Shown here piece after piece: positions 29,469 to 39,783 of a stretch of 64,000 nucleotides of DNA. Source of the stretch: JAJPKK01 sp963844635 (GTDB taxonomy: Bacteria > Pseudomonadota > Alphaproteobacteria > Rhizobiales > Xanthobacteraceae). Position 1 is the stretch's first letter. Each line of letters begins with the position of its first letter. The notes below the pieces were generated by a model. It did no database searches, was not told the origin of the DNA, and worked only from the letters and a program-made list of their open reading frames with translations. Location: the NCBI GenBank assembly GCA_963844635.1, contig CAWJPD010000003.1:868001-932000 (forward strand), in the 5' to 3' direction. A program made the translations under genes and the position numbers.

Positions 29469-31026
29469 TTAATGTACACCGAACTGCTCGCGGCTCGCCA
29501 TCAATGCGATACGTCGAATGGTCGATAAGGATGCCGGCATGGCCGTGACAAGTGCTTCACACTCGGTGGGACGCAGCGGCCGTAATATGAAGAACGATGT
29601 GAGAAAGGTTATCAGACCGAGCGCGCCGAGAATCAGGTCGGAATGGCGAAAGTGCAAAGGCAACAGCAGGCGCAGCGCAAATAAACAAAGCGAAATAATG
29701 ACGGCGCTCAAAATGATCAGTATCGAACGGCTTGGATCAAACGTCCGCCAAACGGCATATCCGCGTAGTAGAAAATTAAGAATGCCAATCCTCAAGATGA
29801 TTTCTGCAATCGGCCATAATAGCACGCTCAGCATTCCGTAACTTCGCACGGTCGAATAAATTGCAACCGCCGCAAGAGCGCTTAACGGCCAAAGCCAAAA
29901 AAACAGGTGTTGCTTGAAATGTGCATTCGCGATGAGCTCGAAGAGCCGATAACTAGTAACCAACACAAGCGAAAATAAGAGAACAGGCAAGACGTAATAA
30001 TAAGACGCGTACTCCGGCCGCGAGAGAATAGCGATAATATCAGCGCCCGCGATAGACGTCACAACAACCGCGGACATGATGCAAGTCAACTCTGCTTTGA
30101 ACAGAAGGGACAGCCCGGCATTGATTTCGATCACCGCTGATATCCCCCGCTATCTGCGACATGACGATAGGCTCGAGCGTTGGAAGGATTAGAAGACCCG
30201 GAAACGCGCGCTGCAGTGAAAGGTAAAGGCCTTGGGAAAACGAAAATGCCGCGAGTGCAATTACGTCAAGTCCCCCGCTGGCCACGATGCGAATGACCGG
30301 CGGACTCGAGATGAGGTATGACATTGTCGATGAAAAGTTGGCTAAGGCGAAAAACGAGCCCTGTCTCGGGTCGAAAGCCGTGTGCCGGTACCAAGATCCG
30401 GCAGTGGTCGTTATCAAGAGCGGCTTGATAAGGGTCCGCAACTGATACACCATAAAAATGACAGAACAAGACGAGGTTACTGCGCACACTGCGATGATAT
30501 CCTGGACGGTAAGCGGCGGGCGCAACCGCAACAGGCCGAATAGTGCTGCCGTGCGACCAACAACTTCCAAAATCGCGCTCAAGGCCGAACTGGAATGTGC
30601 CAGGCAACTTTGCGCAAAAGCGTCCAAATCGGCGGACAGCGTGAAGGCGATGAACCAGACTCCGAACGCCAAAAGAGCGTCTGGCCCAAGTCGAATTGGT
30701 AGTATGGAGTTGAAGTTTTGGGCTCCGAGGAGGCCCCCAACTACAAACGTGACCAACGCCGCCGCACGCACGAGCATAGTCCACGAAATGAGTTGTCGCA
30801 CGCCCATCAGATCGTTGTCACGCATCAGAGCAGGAACGAAGCGGAGGATCGTGCGATCTATGCCAAAAGACAGAATCCTCTCACCTGTCATCAGCGCTGC
30901 CAACAAGAGAGCGTAGGTTGCAAAATCAATTGGCGACAATAGCTTCACTAAAGTGACTTGGAAAACAAATGTCAATAATAAATTTGCGACTTTGAATGTT
31001 ATGTAAATATGCAATGCGCGTTTCAT
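29469..31026 (-). pseudogene. polysaccharide flippase (Wzx-like), frameshifted
   Basis: An MVF/MATE-fold multi-pass protein that would flip lipid-linked polysaccharide units across the inner membrane. The N-terminal part (MKRALHIYITFKVANLLLTF, LVKLLSPIDFATYAL, GIDRTILRFVP) has about nine helices. Near 30140 one extra base (ATCAGCGGTGATCGA) shifts the frame; the rest, VIEINAGLSLLFKAEL onward with four or five more helices, is read to 29469. Together about 520 residues, usual for the family. AAGGA sits before the ATG at 31026; an in-frame ATG at 31056 is an alternative. Part of the surface-polysaccharide region. Confidence 0.82.
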
Positions 31027-31257
31027 CGATCCTTGCGAATACCTGATGGCGTTCATTGTTCGGTCTCTACGTTATTTTGCGACTTTTATACAATCACGTC
31101 GAAAAAAGAAATGTTAACTTATAGTTTCTGCGCATTCTGCAGGTCGCCGCGTTAGGGTTCTCGCAACTTGCCTCGATTTAACGACGCTAGTTATTCTCGC
31201 CTCGAGCCGTGATCTCGGCCGTCGAATTCCATTGTCGGAACCAGCCCAAGTTCATCT

Positions 31258-31506
31258 CTACAAGAAAGAGTAAGGCCATTCCCGAGGGAGCCGCCAAACC
31301 ATGATCGGTGGACAGAGTGGTTTGTACTGAATGCGCGACGGGCCGAAATCGACGAGGAGAACTGTGAGATTTGATATCTCGATCGGACTGAGATAGTACC
31401 GCCACATAGTGGTGCTCCCATACTCGTAGGTACCTAAAAAAAATAGTAACACAAGTAACCCCGCGGCGCACTGTACGGCGCCAGTTCGTAGGGAGAACGA
31501 CGGCAT
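31258..31506 (-). CDS. short membrane-anchored hypothetical protein or gene remnant
   Basis: An 82-residue frame starting MPSFSLRTGAVQCAAGLLVL with one hydrophobic segment, then WRYYLSPIEISNLTVLLVDF. It has a mildly protein-like composition and lies upstream of the flippase on the same strand. I do not recognise it. It may be the N-terminal stub of a larger polysaccharide protein. Confidence 0.35.
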   Translation of the reverse strand: MPSFSLRTGAVQCAAGLLVLLFFLGTYEYGSTTMWRYYLSPIEISNLTVLLVDFGPSRIQYKPLCPPIMVWRLPREWPYSFL

Positions 31507-33339
31507 CCGATGACTTGAGTGTTCCGATCAGGGACATTTGAGCACGCGTGAGATTTTGGCTTTTCAATCTGGTCTCCCGACGCACGATGAAGGCTTGCCG
31601 GAGCGGGATGAGGAGACGGGCTCTTCGGAGGGTGAAAACAAGTGCAAGGTATCGAAAAATCCAGACCGAACTTTTGTCGTCCAGGGTGGAAAGTTCACCG
31701 TCCTGACTTTCGGCAGCTCAGAGCAGGCACGGCGATCGGCCATTTCCGTAGACTTCTTCATTGAATTCGACACCAGGGGCAGTGTGGCCAATTGTCGCGC
31801 AAAAAGGCAGCTGCGGGAATTCACCACGTAGTACCAGCCCAACTACAGTGGCTCGTATGCCCCGCTGCAGGCCTTTTTCGAGCACACGGTCAACGAACGC
31901 CGCTCCCCCCGCCACGAACCCGCCGGACGGAATTTACGGCGACATAGCCGAGGTAAGCCACAAGCCATCAGCAGATCTCCATGCCGTGATTCCCCAGGCG
32001 CCAACACATCCGGCCAAGCGGCCGGCTTCGCGTCGTCGACTCTCTTCGAACACAGATTTAAAAGCACCGCAAAAACTCCCCCTACAGGGCAGCTTGAGAT
32101 CAAGACTGCGGGTTTCGTGTCGTGCCTCAGGCCGGTGGAGCACCCTGCATCAGCATCTCCTGAACGGCAGCTGTGATCATGTTTGATCGGGTCCTCAGGG
32201 AGCGCTTCATCCCCTAAAGGCGTGGCTTCAAGTTACCGCCTAAAGCCAGAACGCCGTTCGGCGGACCTAGGTCACGTTGAGTTAGCTTCGGGTTCTGGTG
32301 GACTTTGGTTTTTATGTACCTTACTCACACCATACCAGGTGGTATTTGCAGCGCCAAACAGTATGCGCGCTCCGCTTGTACGCTTCCATCCAACCATTTT
32401 ATCTTGGAAGCGGCGCAACCGCCTAAACGCGTGGGGTTTCCTGATCCTCTGTCGGGGTCACCAAACGTATGGTCCGCGACCCTGATCGTTTACGCGTCTC
32501 GTGCGTTGTCGGACCGGCCGCACCACGCGGCACGATGTAAAACCGATGACAGGTCTTCGCCCCGAATTGCGGCCTGAGAAGCTATCCACCTTCCGAAAAG
32601 CGACATTAGAATTCGCCCAAATTCTGCCATTTTTTACCCTTCCTCCTGAGGAGGGGTACGTGAGTGCCTGGGATTTAGTAAGGGGTGCTTTGACCGGAAC
32701 CTGTTACTAGGTTGCCTCTCGCGCCTAAGGCGCGATAACTTGGTTGAACACAGTACTACGCGAAAAGTTGGCAACGACGCTGCATACATAGAAGGTGCTG
32801 CGGTTCCACGCGATCGGTCTATGATTACCTGCCATAATCAATCTATCATACCGAATTTATCTCGAAATTATGCCTGGATTAGACCCGCCCTTTGTTTTGG
32901 CAAAGCGCGGACGTGAATTGGCCCAAGACCGACGTCAAGTTAGAAGGGCGGCGGGCCTTTCGGAGTTGCAATTCGACACGACGGGCGATAACTTCCGATG
33001 CAAGCTTAGGATCGGCGACAGCAAAGGTAGTATTGATGCGCGTTCAAAAGGGGGCAGGAGGTCGGTCTTTTCCTTGAAAGGAGTTTTAGCCGATTGTTTG
33101 ATCGACAAGGGAGGCGAGAATGTTATTTCAACCAGATTGTGCATCTTGCAGAAGTACTTTCTGATGCGACACCACCAAATGATGACAAGATAGTTGTTCC
33201 CGAGGTTCCTCCTTCTATCAACTGGACTAAGCCGATTTGGTACCAGCGGCGACCCGACCTATGCGGTCGCCGCATCGTCTGCTCGGTCCTATACAATCTT
33301 AAAATTGCATTTTAGTCGAAGGAGTGCTGTAAAATCGCT
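31507..33339. other. 1.8-kb stretch without intact genes in the polysaccharide region
   Basis: Only short frames on both strands, none with a recognisable domain. Composition is less GC-rich than the flanks. A perfect hairpin TCGCGCC-TAA-GGCGCGA lies at 32719-32735 without a T-run. The frame at 31538-31831 (FVVQGGKFTVLTFGSSE) looks slightly protein-like but has no neighbours to support it. Probably decayed gene remains. Confidence 0.4.
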
Positions 33340-34331
33340 ATGAAAACGACAAAACGTCACATCGCCTTGTTGGGCTGCGGCGCGATTGCGCAGCTGTTTT
33401 ATTTGCCGGCACTAGCGAAGATTTCGAGATAGTTTTGGGGACCTGTGGCTCGTGGATCCGAGCGATGAGGTTCTCGCAACTGCTGCTAGAATGGTCGCTT
33501 GCAAAACAGCGCTAGCGCCATCAAGCCTCCCCAACGATGTCTCGTTGGTCATCATTGCCGCCCCGAACAGCCTTCATGTTCCGTTGGCGCGTGAGGTTTT
33601 AGGCCGTGGCGCCCATGTGCTGATTGAGAAGCCGTTTGCGGTCTGGCCCGAAGAGGCGAGAGATCTCGTGCAATTGGCAAAAGCAGGCCGGCCAGATTGT
33701 TGCCGTAAATCAAACACGCCGTTTCGTACCGTACATAGACGATCTTCGTCGGCGGATGCGGAGCGGAGAATTTGGACGCTTGCGAGCGATCGTGCACCAC
33801 GAAGGTTATAAATTAAGCTGGCCATTTGCGTCTGGAGCGGCGTTTCACAGCAGCGCACGACGGACCGGTGTCATAATGGATCTGGGCGTCCATGTCCTCG
33901 ACTTTTACGAGTATCTTCTTCAACCGGGCTGGAAATTAATATCAGCGACCCATGACGGCTTTCGAGGGCCTGAGGGATTGGCTGAATTGCAGCTCGAAGC
34001 TGATGGCGCTCCAGTATCCATCAGACTTAGTCGCTACCAGAAGCAGTCGAATATAGCTCGCATAATTTTCGAAAATGCAGAGGTCATAATCGAGGTGGAC
34101 CGATTGAACACATACAGTATCAAGGATAGATCCAACAGGGTTCGGCAGGTAAATGCCCCGCCCGCGACTTATAATGAATTAGCGGGCACGGTAATAGCTA
34201 ATTTTTTGACCGCGGCGGCCGGCCAATCTCAACCCGTGTGCCCAGCAGCATCTTCTCTTCCAGTCATCGAGCTTTTAGACCACATCTACCTTTCCGCGCG
34301 GCTTTATCCGAGAGCGGTTGGAGCCATCTAG
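33340..34331 (+). pseudogene. Gfo/Idh/MocA-family oxidoreductase, twice frameshifted
   Basis: NAD(P)-dependent sugar oxidoreductase family. The start MKTTKRHIALLGCGAIAQLF has the Rossmann GCGAIA. The frame stops at 33430, but the next frame continues FGDLWLVDPSDEVLATAA and carries VLIEKPFAV, the EKP motif of the family. A second shift near 33690 leads to IVAVNQTRRFVPYIDDLRRR, the HEGYKLSWPF region and GVIMDLGVHVLDF, which includes the substrate-site Asp and His. Frames used are 1, 2, 0. A ribosome binding site AAGGAG precedes the ATG. The next gene, an epimerase, follows 9 bases after the stop, suggesting a sugar-nucleotide operon. Confidence 0.85.
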
Positions 34332-34340
34332 GGAGTTATC

Positions 34341-35393
34341 GTGAGAATCGTTGTTTTTGGGGCCAGCGGGTTCGTCGGTGGATGGATATGCGAACTGCTC
34401 AATGAATGCGACGGCATCGACTTGCTGGCGTGCCTGCGCAAATGGGCAGGCGCTACGCGCATTGCACGCCGCGGCATCAACATGGCGCAGGTCGATTTAG
34501 ATAGTGCGGCCGATCTTTCAGAGATCGTTAGAGGGGCAGAGGCCGTCATCAATGCGGCGGTGCCGCCGTCGGATCAGGAGCCGAACTCCGCGCTTCGCCT
34601 TTACACGGCTTGTGCCAACGCGGGGGTCCGGAGGTTTGTGCAATTCAGTTCGGCGGCAGTGTATGGCGACTTGTCCGGAGACGTGGACGAAAATGTTCCG
34701 CCAGCACCGGCGGACAACTACGGGCGCGGTAAGGTGGATATGGAATTGCGGTTGCAGCGCGCACGGGCTTCGGCAAGCACGCAGCTCTTCGTCCTGCGCC
34801 CGAGCATCATCTATGGTCCATATTCAGATGCCTGGACGGTGCGTTTCGCGCGCCGGATCGTGAATGGGCGCTGGAATGGATTAGGCCGCCTTGGAACCGG
34901 AACATGCAATCTGATTTACGCCAAGGATGTTGCGCGCGCTGCCATTTTGTGCTGCACCGCCGAAGCCAATCCGGGTTCGCATATTCTCAACATCAATGGT
35001 CCCGATGTCGTCAGTTGGAACGAGTACATCCGGCGTTTTGGCGACGCTCTGAGCGTCGAAAACCGGCGTCCGCCGAACAACGTTAAACTTCTAACCATGG
35101 TGATTGGTGCGGAAACGGTGCGAAAGACGGGTAAATGGCTGCTGACGCGTTTTGAGCAACCGGTAAAAAGGATAACTCAGGTCGGGAGGACCGCTCCGGC
35201 AGTTATGGCTGGAGCAAAATCGTTATCAGACCTTTATCCTACCGTCAATGAAGTACGTCTGCTGCGCCGCAAAGTGACGTATACATGGGATCTCGCCGGA
35301 AAAACCATCGACTTTCGACCGGAAGTGTCGCTCGATGAGGGACTGAAGGAGTTTGCGAGCTGGTGCCGTACGCACGGCGTGTGTGAGAGCTAG
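34341..35393 (+). CDS. NAD-dependent sugar epimerase/dehydratase
   Basis: A 350-residue short-chain dehydrogenase of the extended type. GASGFVGGWI (residues 7-16) binds NAD; FSSAAVYGDL carries the catalytic Ser/Thr region; NYGRGKVDMEL is the YxxxK catalytic pair near residue 127; RPSIIYGP and DVARAAILC follow as in UDP-glucose 4-epimerase relatives. Start is GTG at 34341 with GGGAG 7-11 bases upstream. It follows the broken Gfo/Idh gene by 9 bases. The C-terminal 90 residues are longer than in simple epimerases. Likely makes or modifies a nucleotide sugar for the surface polysaccharide; product not readable. Confidence 0.88.
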   Translation: MRIVVFGASGFVGGWICELLNECDGIDLLACLRKWAGATRIARRGINMAQVDLDSAADLSEIVRGAEAVINAAVPPSDQEPNSALRLYTACANAGVRRFVQFSSAAVYGDLSGDVDENVPPAPADNYGRGKVDMELRLQRARASASTQLFVLRPSIIYGPYSDAWTVRFARRIVNGRWNGLGRLGTGTCNLIYAKDVARAAILCCTAEANPGSHILNINGPDVVSWNEYIRRFGDALSVENRRPPNNVKLLTMVIGAETVRKTGKWLLTRFEQPVKRITQVGRTAPAVMAGAKSLSDLYPTVNEVRLLRRKVTYTWDLAGKTIDFRPEVSLDEGLKEFASWCRTHGVCES

Positions 35394-35989
35394 ACTGGTG
35401 TAATTGATGAAACAAGTTGTTCAGAACTACACCCTTCGCGGCCTCCGCTTCGACGCGCATCCGGTTGCGGTCGAGCATGTCGGGAACGCGCGTGCGATTG
35501 CCCATGCTAAACCGAACGATCCTGGCTTCGCGGCCGGGTTCAACTCGATTTCATCGCGTTCGGCGGGATTCTTCCAGGTTGTTTTGGTGGGGGTCTAGCG
35601 GAAACTCCGACAGGTCACTGGCGTTCCGAAACCCCTCCAGCTCCGGGGAGAAGAACGCCGCAGAGTGCCGCCGCGATCCGGCGAGCGAGAAGTGCGATAA
35701 TGGCAGCGGCCGCATTTCGCGCGACCTTCGAGCAGCCGTGGGACCGGTGCTGAGGGCTTTCGAGGAATCAATGGCTTAAGAACCTCCCGACGATCAGGAT
35801 TTGCTCGGGCACCGGTACAGGCTATAACGTAAGGGAATAAGTTCACACTTGTCGTCGTCGAATAAGTTGCGCGTTCAGGGTCTCGCAGACACCGCTCACG
35901 AAATAGGCTTCATCGCTGGCCGCTTCGGGGCCGCTTCATAAGCGAGATCGATGTACAATCGAGCAATCTTACACGGTAGGAGGACAATC
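35394..35989. other. spacer with a possible gene-start remnant
   Basis: A 63-residue frame at 35407-35598 begins MKQVVQNY, which is how polysaccharide-cluster Zn-dehydrogenase/oxidoreductase fusions often begin, but what follows is unlike that family. It may be a 5' stub left after a deletion. Nothing else is recognised. AGGAGGACAATC just before 35990 is the ribosome binding site of the next gene. Confidence 0.3.
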
Positions 35990-36904
35990 ATGTTTCAAGG
36001 CTCGACACGCGCGATTGCCATCGCCGTGACCGCTGCCGCGGTCATGGCGAGTCCGGTTCAGGCGGCCAACAACGCAGGTTATCCTGACTGGAGAGGCCAA
36101 TGGTTGCGCTGGGTCCCGTCAAATCCGCAATATGATGCCGGCAACGGTGCTTTTACGGCTGGCGGGCAGCCTTCGCATGACCAGACCAGGCCTTGGGGGC
36201 GCGGGCAGGAGGCGCCGCTAACTCCGGAGTATCAGAAGGTCTTCGAGAGCAGCCTTGCGGACCAGGAGAATGGTGGAGAAGGCAATTTTTTTGACCATGC
36301 GGTTCGTTGCATGCCCGGAGGCATGCCGCTGATCACGATCGCTTTTGGCGCTATGGAATATATCGTGACGCCAGACACGACTTATATAGCGGCTGGTGGC
36401 GGCGAACCTCTTCGTCGCATCTTCACCGACGGACGTGACTGGCCCACTGACAGTGATCCGCAACCGACCTATGCGGGCTATTCGATCGGCAGGTGGATCG
36501 ATGAGGACGGCGACGGCACTTATGACGTGCTCGAAGTGGAAATGCGCGGCCCATTCAAGGGTCCCCGTTCTTACGATGCCACCGGCCTGCCACTTCATTT
36601 CGACAACCAATCGATCTTCAAGGAACGCATCTACCGCGACAAGACCGATCCAAACATTCTCCATGACGAGATTACCACGATTGATCACGCACTAACGCGG
36701 CCATGGACGGTGGACAAGAGATACGTCCACAGTCCGAACCCGCGTCCGCGTTGGGGAGAACCGAGCTGCAACGAAAGCCAGAGCAACTCGATGATTGCGA
36801 TCGGCAAAGATGCGTATTTCATGAGCGGCGACGGCATGTTGATGCCCGTCCGCAAGAACCAGCCGCCGCCGGACCTGAGATATTTCAGACAGCAGACCAA
36901 ATGA
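35990..36904 (+). CDS. secreted protein of unknown function, family A (member 1)
   Basis: A 304-residue exported protein with a signal peptide (residues 1-25, ends PVQAA). The mature part has YPDWRGQWLRW, APLTPEYQKVFE, RCMPGGMPL, IVTPDTTYI, RRIFTDGRDW, GYSIGRWIDEDGDGTYDVLE, DEITTIDHALTRPWTV and the end DGMLMPVRKNQPPPDLRYF. I know this type only as a conserved protein of unknown function. Two paralogues lie at 55651 and 62400. A related family B gene faces it convergently at 37097-38086. Strong AGGAGG ribosome binding site. The DEDGDGTYD segment looks like a Ca-binding loop. Confidence 0.85.
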   Translation: MFQGSTRAIAIAVTAAAVMASPVQAANNAGYPDWRGQWLRWVPSNPQYDAGNGAFTAGGQPSHDQTRPWGRGQEAPLTPEYQKVFESSLADQENGGEGNFFDHAVRCMPGGMPLITIAFGAMEYIVTPDTTYIAAGGGEPLRRIFTDGRDWPTDSDPQPTYAGYSIGRWIDEDGDGTYDVLEVEMRGPFKGPRSYDATGLPLHFDNQSIFKERIYRDKTDPNILHDEITTIDHALTRPWTVDKRYVHSPNPRPRWGEPSCNESQSNSMIAIGKDAYFMSGDGMLMPVRKNQPPPDLRYFRQQTK

Positions 36905-37096
36905 AACTCTTATTGGGGGCGGCCCAGAGAGGATTCGCCCTCTTCATCTCTGCGGGGAAACGGCCCGAAATCACTGAGGTTTCGGCCGCCGTTCCGTAAC
37001 CGATGATCAAGGTTCGTCCGGCCAGTTCCGGAATCGTGGACGCGGCAACAGGCTCATCTTCCGTCGGTGCCGTTCGTTTTCGAACTTATAGTCAGA

Positions 37097-38086
37097 CTAG
37101 AAATCCAGCCTGGCCGCAGTCGGCAGCGCGGCCTGCCGGACTAGTTCGTGCGGATTCTCTGCGCAGACAGCTTCCGGCCATTCGTCCGACGACCATGGAC
37201 CCACACCGGGTCGATAGATGACGGTCGCCGACCATGGCGTCGTGAAGGCGCCTTCATCCTCGACCGTGAATTCGAGCTGCAGGTGCTTGGCCCTGGAGTT
37301 CAGATCGGGGAGCACTCCGGAGTCGTTTCTGACGAAGCTGGCATTCTCTTTTGCGCCCCGATCCAATGCTTGCACAGCGGTTTCGTAATCGATGAGGCGA
37401 TAACGTTCGATCACGTGCAGAGCCGGTGTGTGCGGAGTGCCGAATTGATCGACCATGGTGTATGGGCCTGTCCTGATCCCAACGGTGTCGATGACCAGCG
37501 TATCGCCCTCGTAATGGCCGACGGAATCTCCGAACCAGGACGGCATCAGTTGTCCGGGATGAGCCTGATTCAGGCGCACGTGGCGGACTTCATGATCGTA
37601 AACATACAGTATCGTGATATTTTCAGACTGCTGGAGCATCTCCATGCCGAGATTATAAAAGGCAAACGGGACCCCGCTGGGTCTGCACTGGTTAATCGGA
37701 TTGAGAGCGGGGCCATCGTTTAACTCTTTTTCGGAGTGCTTCTTCACGACTTCCGCCGCCCAGGGCTGCAAGATCGGAGCGGTGTAATCGCCGACCCGGC
37801 GCCCGCCCATGCTCACGATGGGAGCCTCCGTCGGGTTGAGGGGCCGGCCGAAGATATCGAACGCCGCCTTCTGGCGCGCCATGTTCAACACCGGGCCGGG
37901 TCCCGAAGCCGGCGGCGAGAAGCCGGGGCCCAGCGTATTGGCCCACATCCGGGTGAATTCCGGGATCGATGCGGTGCTTTGTGTGGCGCCGCTCGTAAAG
38001 GCCGGAGGTGCGTCTTGCCCCAAGGCAGGCGTTACAACCACCGCTGCAAACGATGCCATTAAAAGGAAATCCCGCCGCCTGTGCAT
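37097..38086 (-). CDS. secreted protein of unknown function, family B (member 1)
   Basis: A 329-residue protein with a twin-arginine-like signal (MHRRRDFLLMASFAAVVVTP, cleavage near LGQ). Mature marks: NQCRPSGVPFAFYN, ILYVYDHEVRHVRLNQAHP, SWFGDSVGHYEGDTLVIDTV, TPHTPALHVIERYRL, LQLEFTVEDEGAFTTPWSAT. The order of blocks (Cys-Pro-x-Gly-x-Pro, a GxSxG, a Leu-Val-x-Thr strand, then an acidic block and PWT) parallels family A, so both probably share a fold. A second member is at 54642. Convergent with the family A gene at 35990. Function unknown. The ATG at 38086 starts the signal peptide; an upstream ATG is less likely. Confidence 0.83.
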   Translation of the reverse strand: MHRRRDFLLMASFAAVVVTPALGQDAPPAFTSGATQSTASIPEFTRMWANTLGPGFSPPASGPGPVLNMARQKAAFDIFGRPLNPTEAPIVSMGGRRVGDYTAPILQPWAAEVVKKHSEKELNDGPALNPINQCRPSGVPFAFYNLGMEMLQQSENITILYVYDHEVRHVRLNQAHPGQLMPSWFGDSVGHYEGDTLVIDTVGIRTGPYTMVDQFGTPHTPALHVIERYRLIDYETAVQALDRGAKENASFVRNDSGVLPDLNSRAKHLQLEFTVEDEGAFTTPWSATVIYRPGVGPWSSDEWPEAVCAENPHELVRQAALPTAARLDF

Positions 38087-38431
38087 GCCCGACTCCACTT
38101 CGTTGTTTAGCGCCAAGCGCCTCCAGCAGCTGCCAATTGCCAATTGCCAGATGACACATTACTGCAAACCGCCCATTTAGGACATCCGGCAGGTCCAGCT
38201 GACGGCTCGCGATTGAATTTCTTGCACCACGGAAATAAAGAGGCTGGATGTCTCTTCCGACCCATCACTTCGAAATGCGGCACACCGTGACGTGGACAGC
38301 TTACGCGAAAACCGAATTGTCAAAGCGGCGAAATTGAAGCCGCGCAACTCCGACTTCGTCGACTACCCATACGGGCGGCTGATCGCGGATTCTCTCCTGA
38401 CACATCTTACATTCCACGATCAACCGCGCTA

Positions 38432-39310
38432 CTAGCGGCTTTGCGAGCGTGCTTCCGCAATTTGATCGAGCTTCCGACAGTATTCTGAAATTTGGTGATC
38501 GTAGACGCCCAGAATTGATCGAGCTTTGATAAGCTGGATGACCGCTTTGGCGATCTGCCCCATTCGCTGAAAGACGTTCGGCTCAAAGCGATAAGGCGAT
38601 CCGCTCACCTCATCCGGCATATATCGCGCGTCCCCCGAATGCCGATAACTGGAAACAAATGGTATAGGCAACGGCACTTGCGGGACGATATCGGCATAAT
38701 TGATCAGACGATAGCTTGGCGGCTTGACCCACAGGTCAAAAACGTAATTGCCGACGCGAGGTGATCCAAAGGTATAGCATGCCGCGACCTGATCACTGCC
38801 AAGAACAGCAGCGGCAATTTGTGCAAGCGCGCCACCCAAAGAGTGCCCGGCGATGTAAATTGGCACTTGCCCGTTCGTATCTTTGGCAAGTTCAGTCATT
38901 TTTTGTCCGATTCCTTTCGCTCCATCAGACAGCTTTTCGAAAGCGTTGTAAAAGCCTCGGTGCACCAGCAGACGCGGATCGGTGTCGGGCGGATGTATTA
39001 ATGCGGCATGGAAATTTGTCTCCCAATTGAGGGTCGATTGTGTTCCTCGAAAGGCCAGCACAATCAATTGCCCACTTTCGGCAATGTAGGCCCATCCGTC
39101 GGTGAGATTATTGTGAAACGAGGTGAGGTGATTGAAGCCAATGCTTGCAAGTGGTGGCGGAGGGCGGATTACTCCCTTGACTTCAATGTCCCCACTGTAA
39201 GCGAGGCTGGCAAAATACGCCATCAGTGCCGCCGTTCGATCCGAGTAGGCTGCACGCAAAGTCGGCAGGTCACTCGGTTGCCAAGGCGGGGCGCCTATTG
39301 GGTCTGACAT
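38432..39310 (-). CDS. class 3 lipase family alpha/beta hydrolase
   Basis: A 292-residue protein with the lipase-3 signature: nucleophile Ser157 in IAGHSLGGALAQ, Asp207 in INYADIVPQVP and His272 in VYDHQISEYC. The oxyanion segment is VLAFRGTQS. No signal peptide is seen, so it is cytoplasmic or exported by another route; fungal-type class 3 lipases of this sort are often extracellular. Substrate (triglyceride, phospholipid or other ester) is not readable. It stands alone between family B and a remnant. Confidence 0.9.
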   Translation of the reverse strand: MSDPIGAPPWQPSDLPTLRAAYSDRTAALMAYFASLAYSGDIEVKGVIRPPPPLASIGFNHLTSFHNNLTDGWAYIAESGQLIVLAFRGTQSTLNWETNFHAALIHPPDTDPRLLVHRGFYNAFEKLSDGAKGIGQKMTELAKDTNGQVPIYIAGHSLGGALAQIAAAVLGSDQVAACYTFGSPRVGNYVFDLWVKPPSYRLINYADIVPQVPLPIPFVSSYRHSGDARYMPDEVSGSPYRFEPNVFQRMGQIAKAVIQLIKARSILGVYDHQISEYCRKLDQIAEARSQSR

Positions 39311-39343
39311 ACAAGCCCTTTTGGTTCAGAGATTGTTAAGTTT

Positions 39344-39660
39344 TTACGTAGGTCTACCGCAAATCACAATCTGGTGTGTCAAGTCCGGAATGTTTTGCAG
39401 CGAAGAGCCGAATAGTCCCCGCAAATCACCATACATGCCCCACCTGTTGTTGATAACCTGATGAATTTGCCCTTCGCGTTTTGACCATCGTCGCTCAGCA
39501 GTTCGGCGCGTTTCGTTCAAGTCCTCCGGCATGCCGATGAACGCCCTACAATGGCTTCGATGCGCTGTTTGAATTCGCTGTCACCGAGGTAGTTGTAAAG
39601 GATCTCTATTCGTTCGTTCCTTCCTACCGCGGCAGCCTTGAGAACTGAGATTTCGCTAAA
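39344..39660 (-). pseudogene. 3' remnant of a DUF2130-type gene
   Basis: Reading on the minus strand, LKAAAVGRNERIEILYNYLG and DSEFKQRIEAIV are followed after a one-base gap near 39545 by MPEDLNETRRTAERRWSKRE, MYGDLRGLFGSSLQNIPDL and a stop. This matches the C-terminal part of DUF2130 proteins (coiled coil, then MYGDLQG). The 5' part is missing, and the flanking frame is not related. Confidence 0.7.
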
Positions 39661-39783
39661 CTGATATCTCAACGACGCAGCCACATTCAGAGCTACTTTT
39701 CAGCGGTGTTCTAGGTCCAAACCCAGCCGCGTTTTTGAAACATATCTTGATATGACCGCGAATACTGGACACATCGAGTGATG

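Noticed and set aside
32719..32735. Intrinsic terminator
   Set aside because: The stem is perfect, but no T-run follows and no gene ends nearby.
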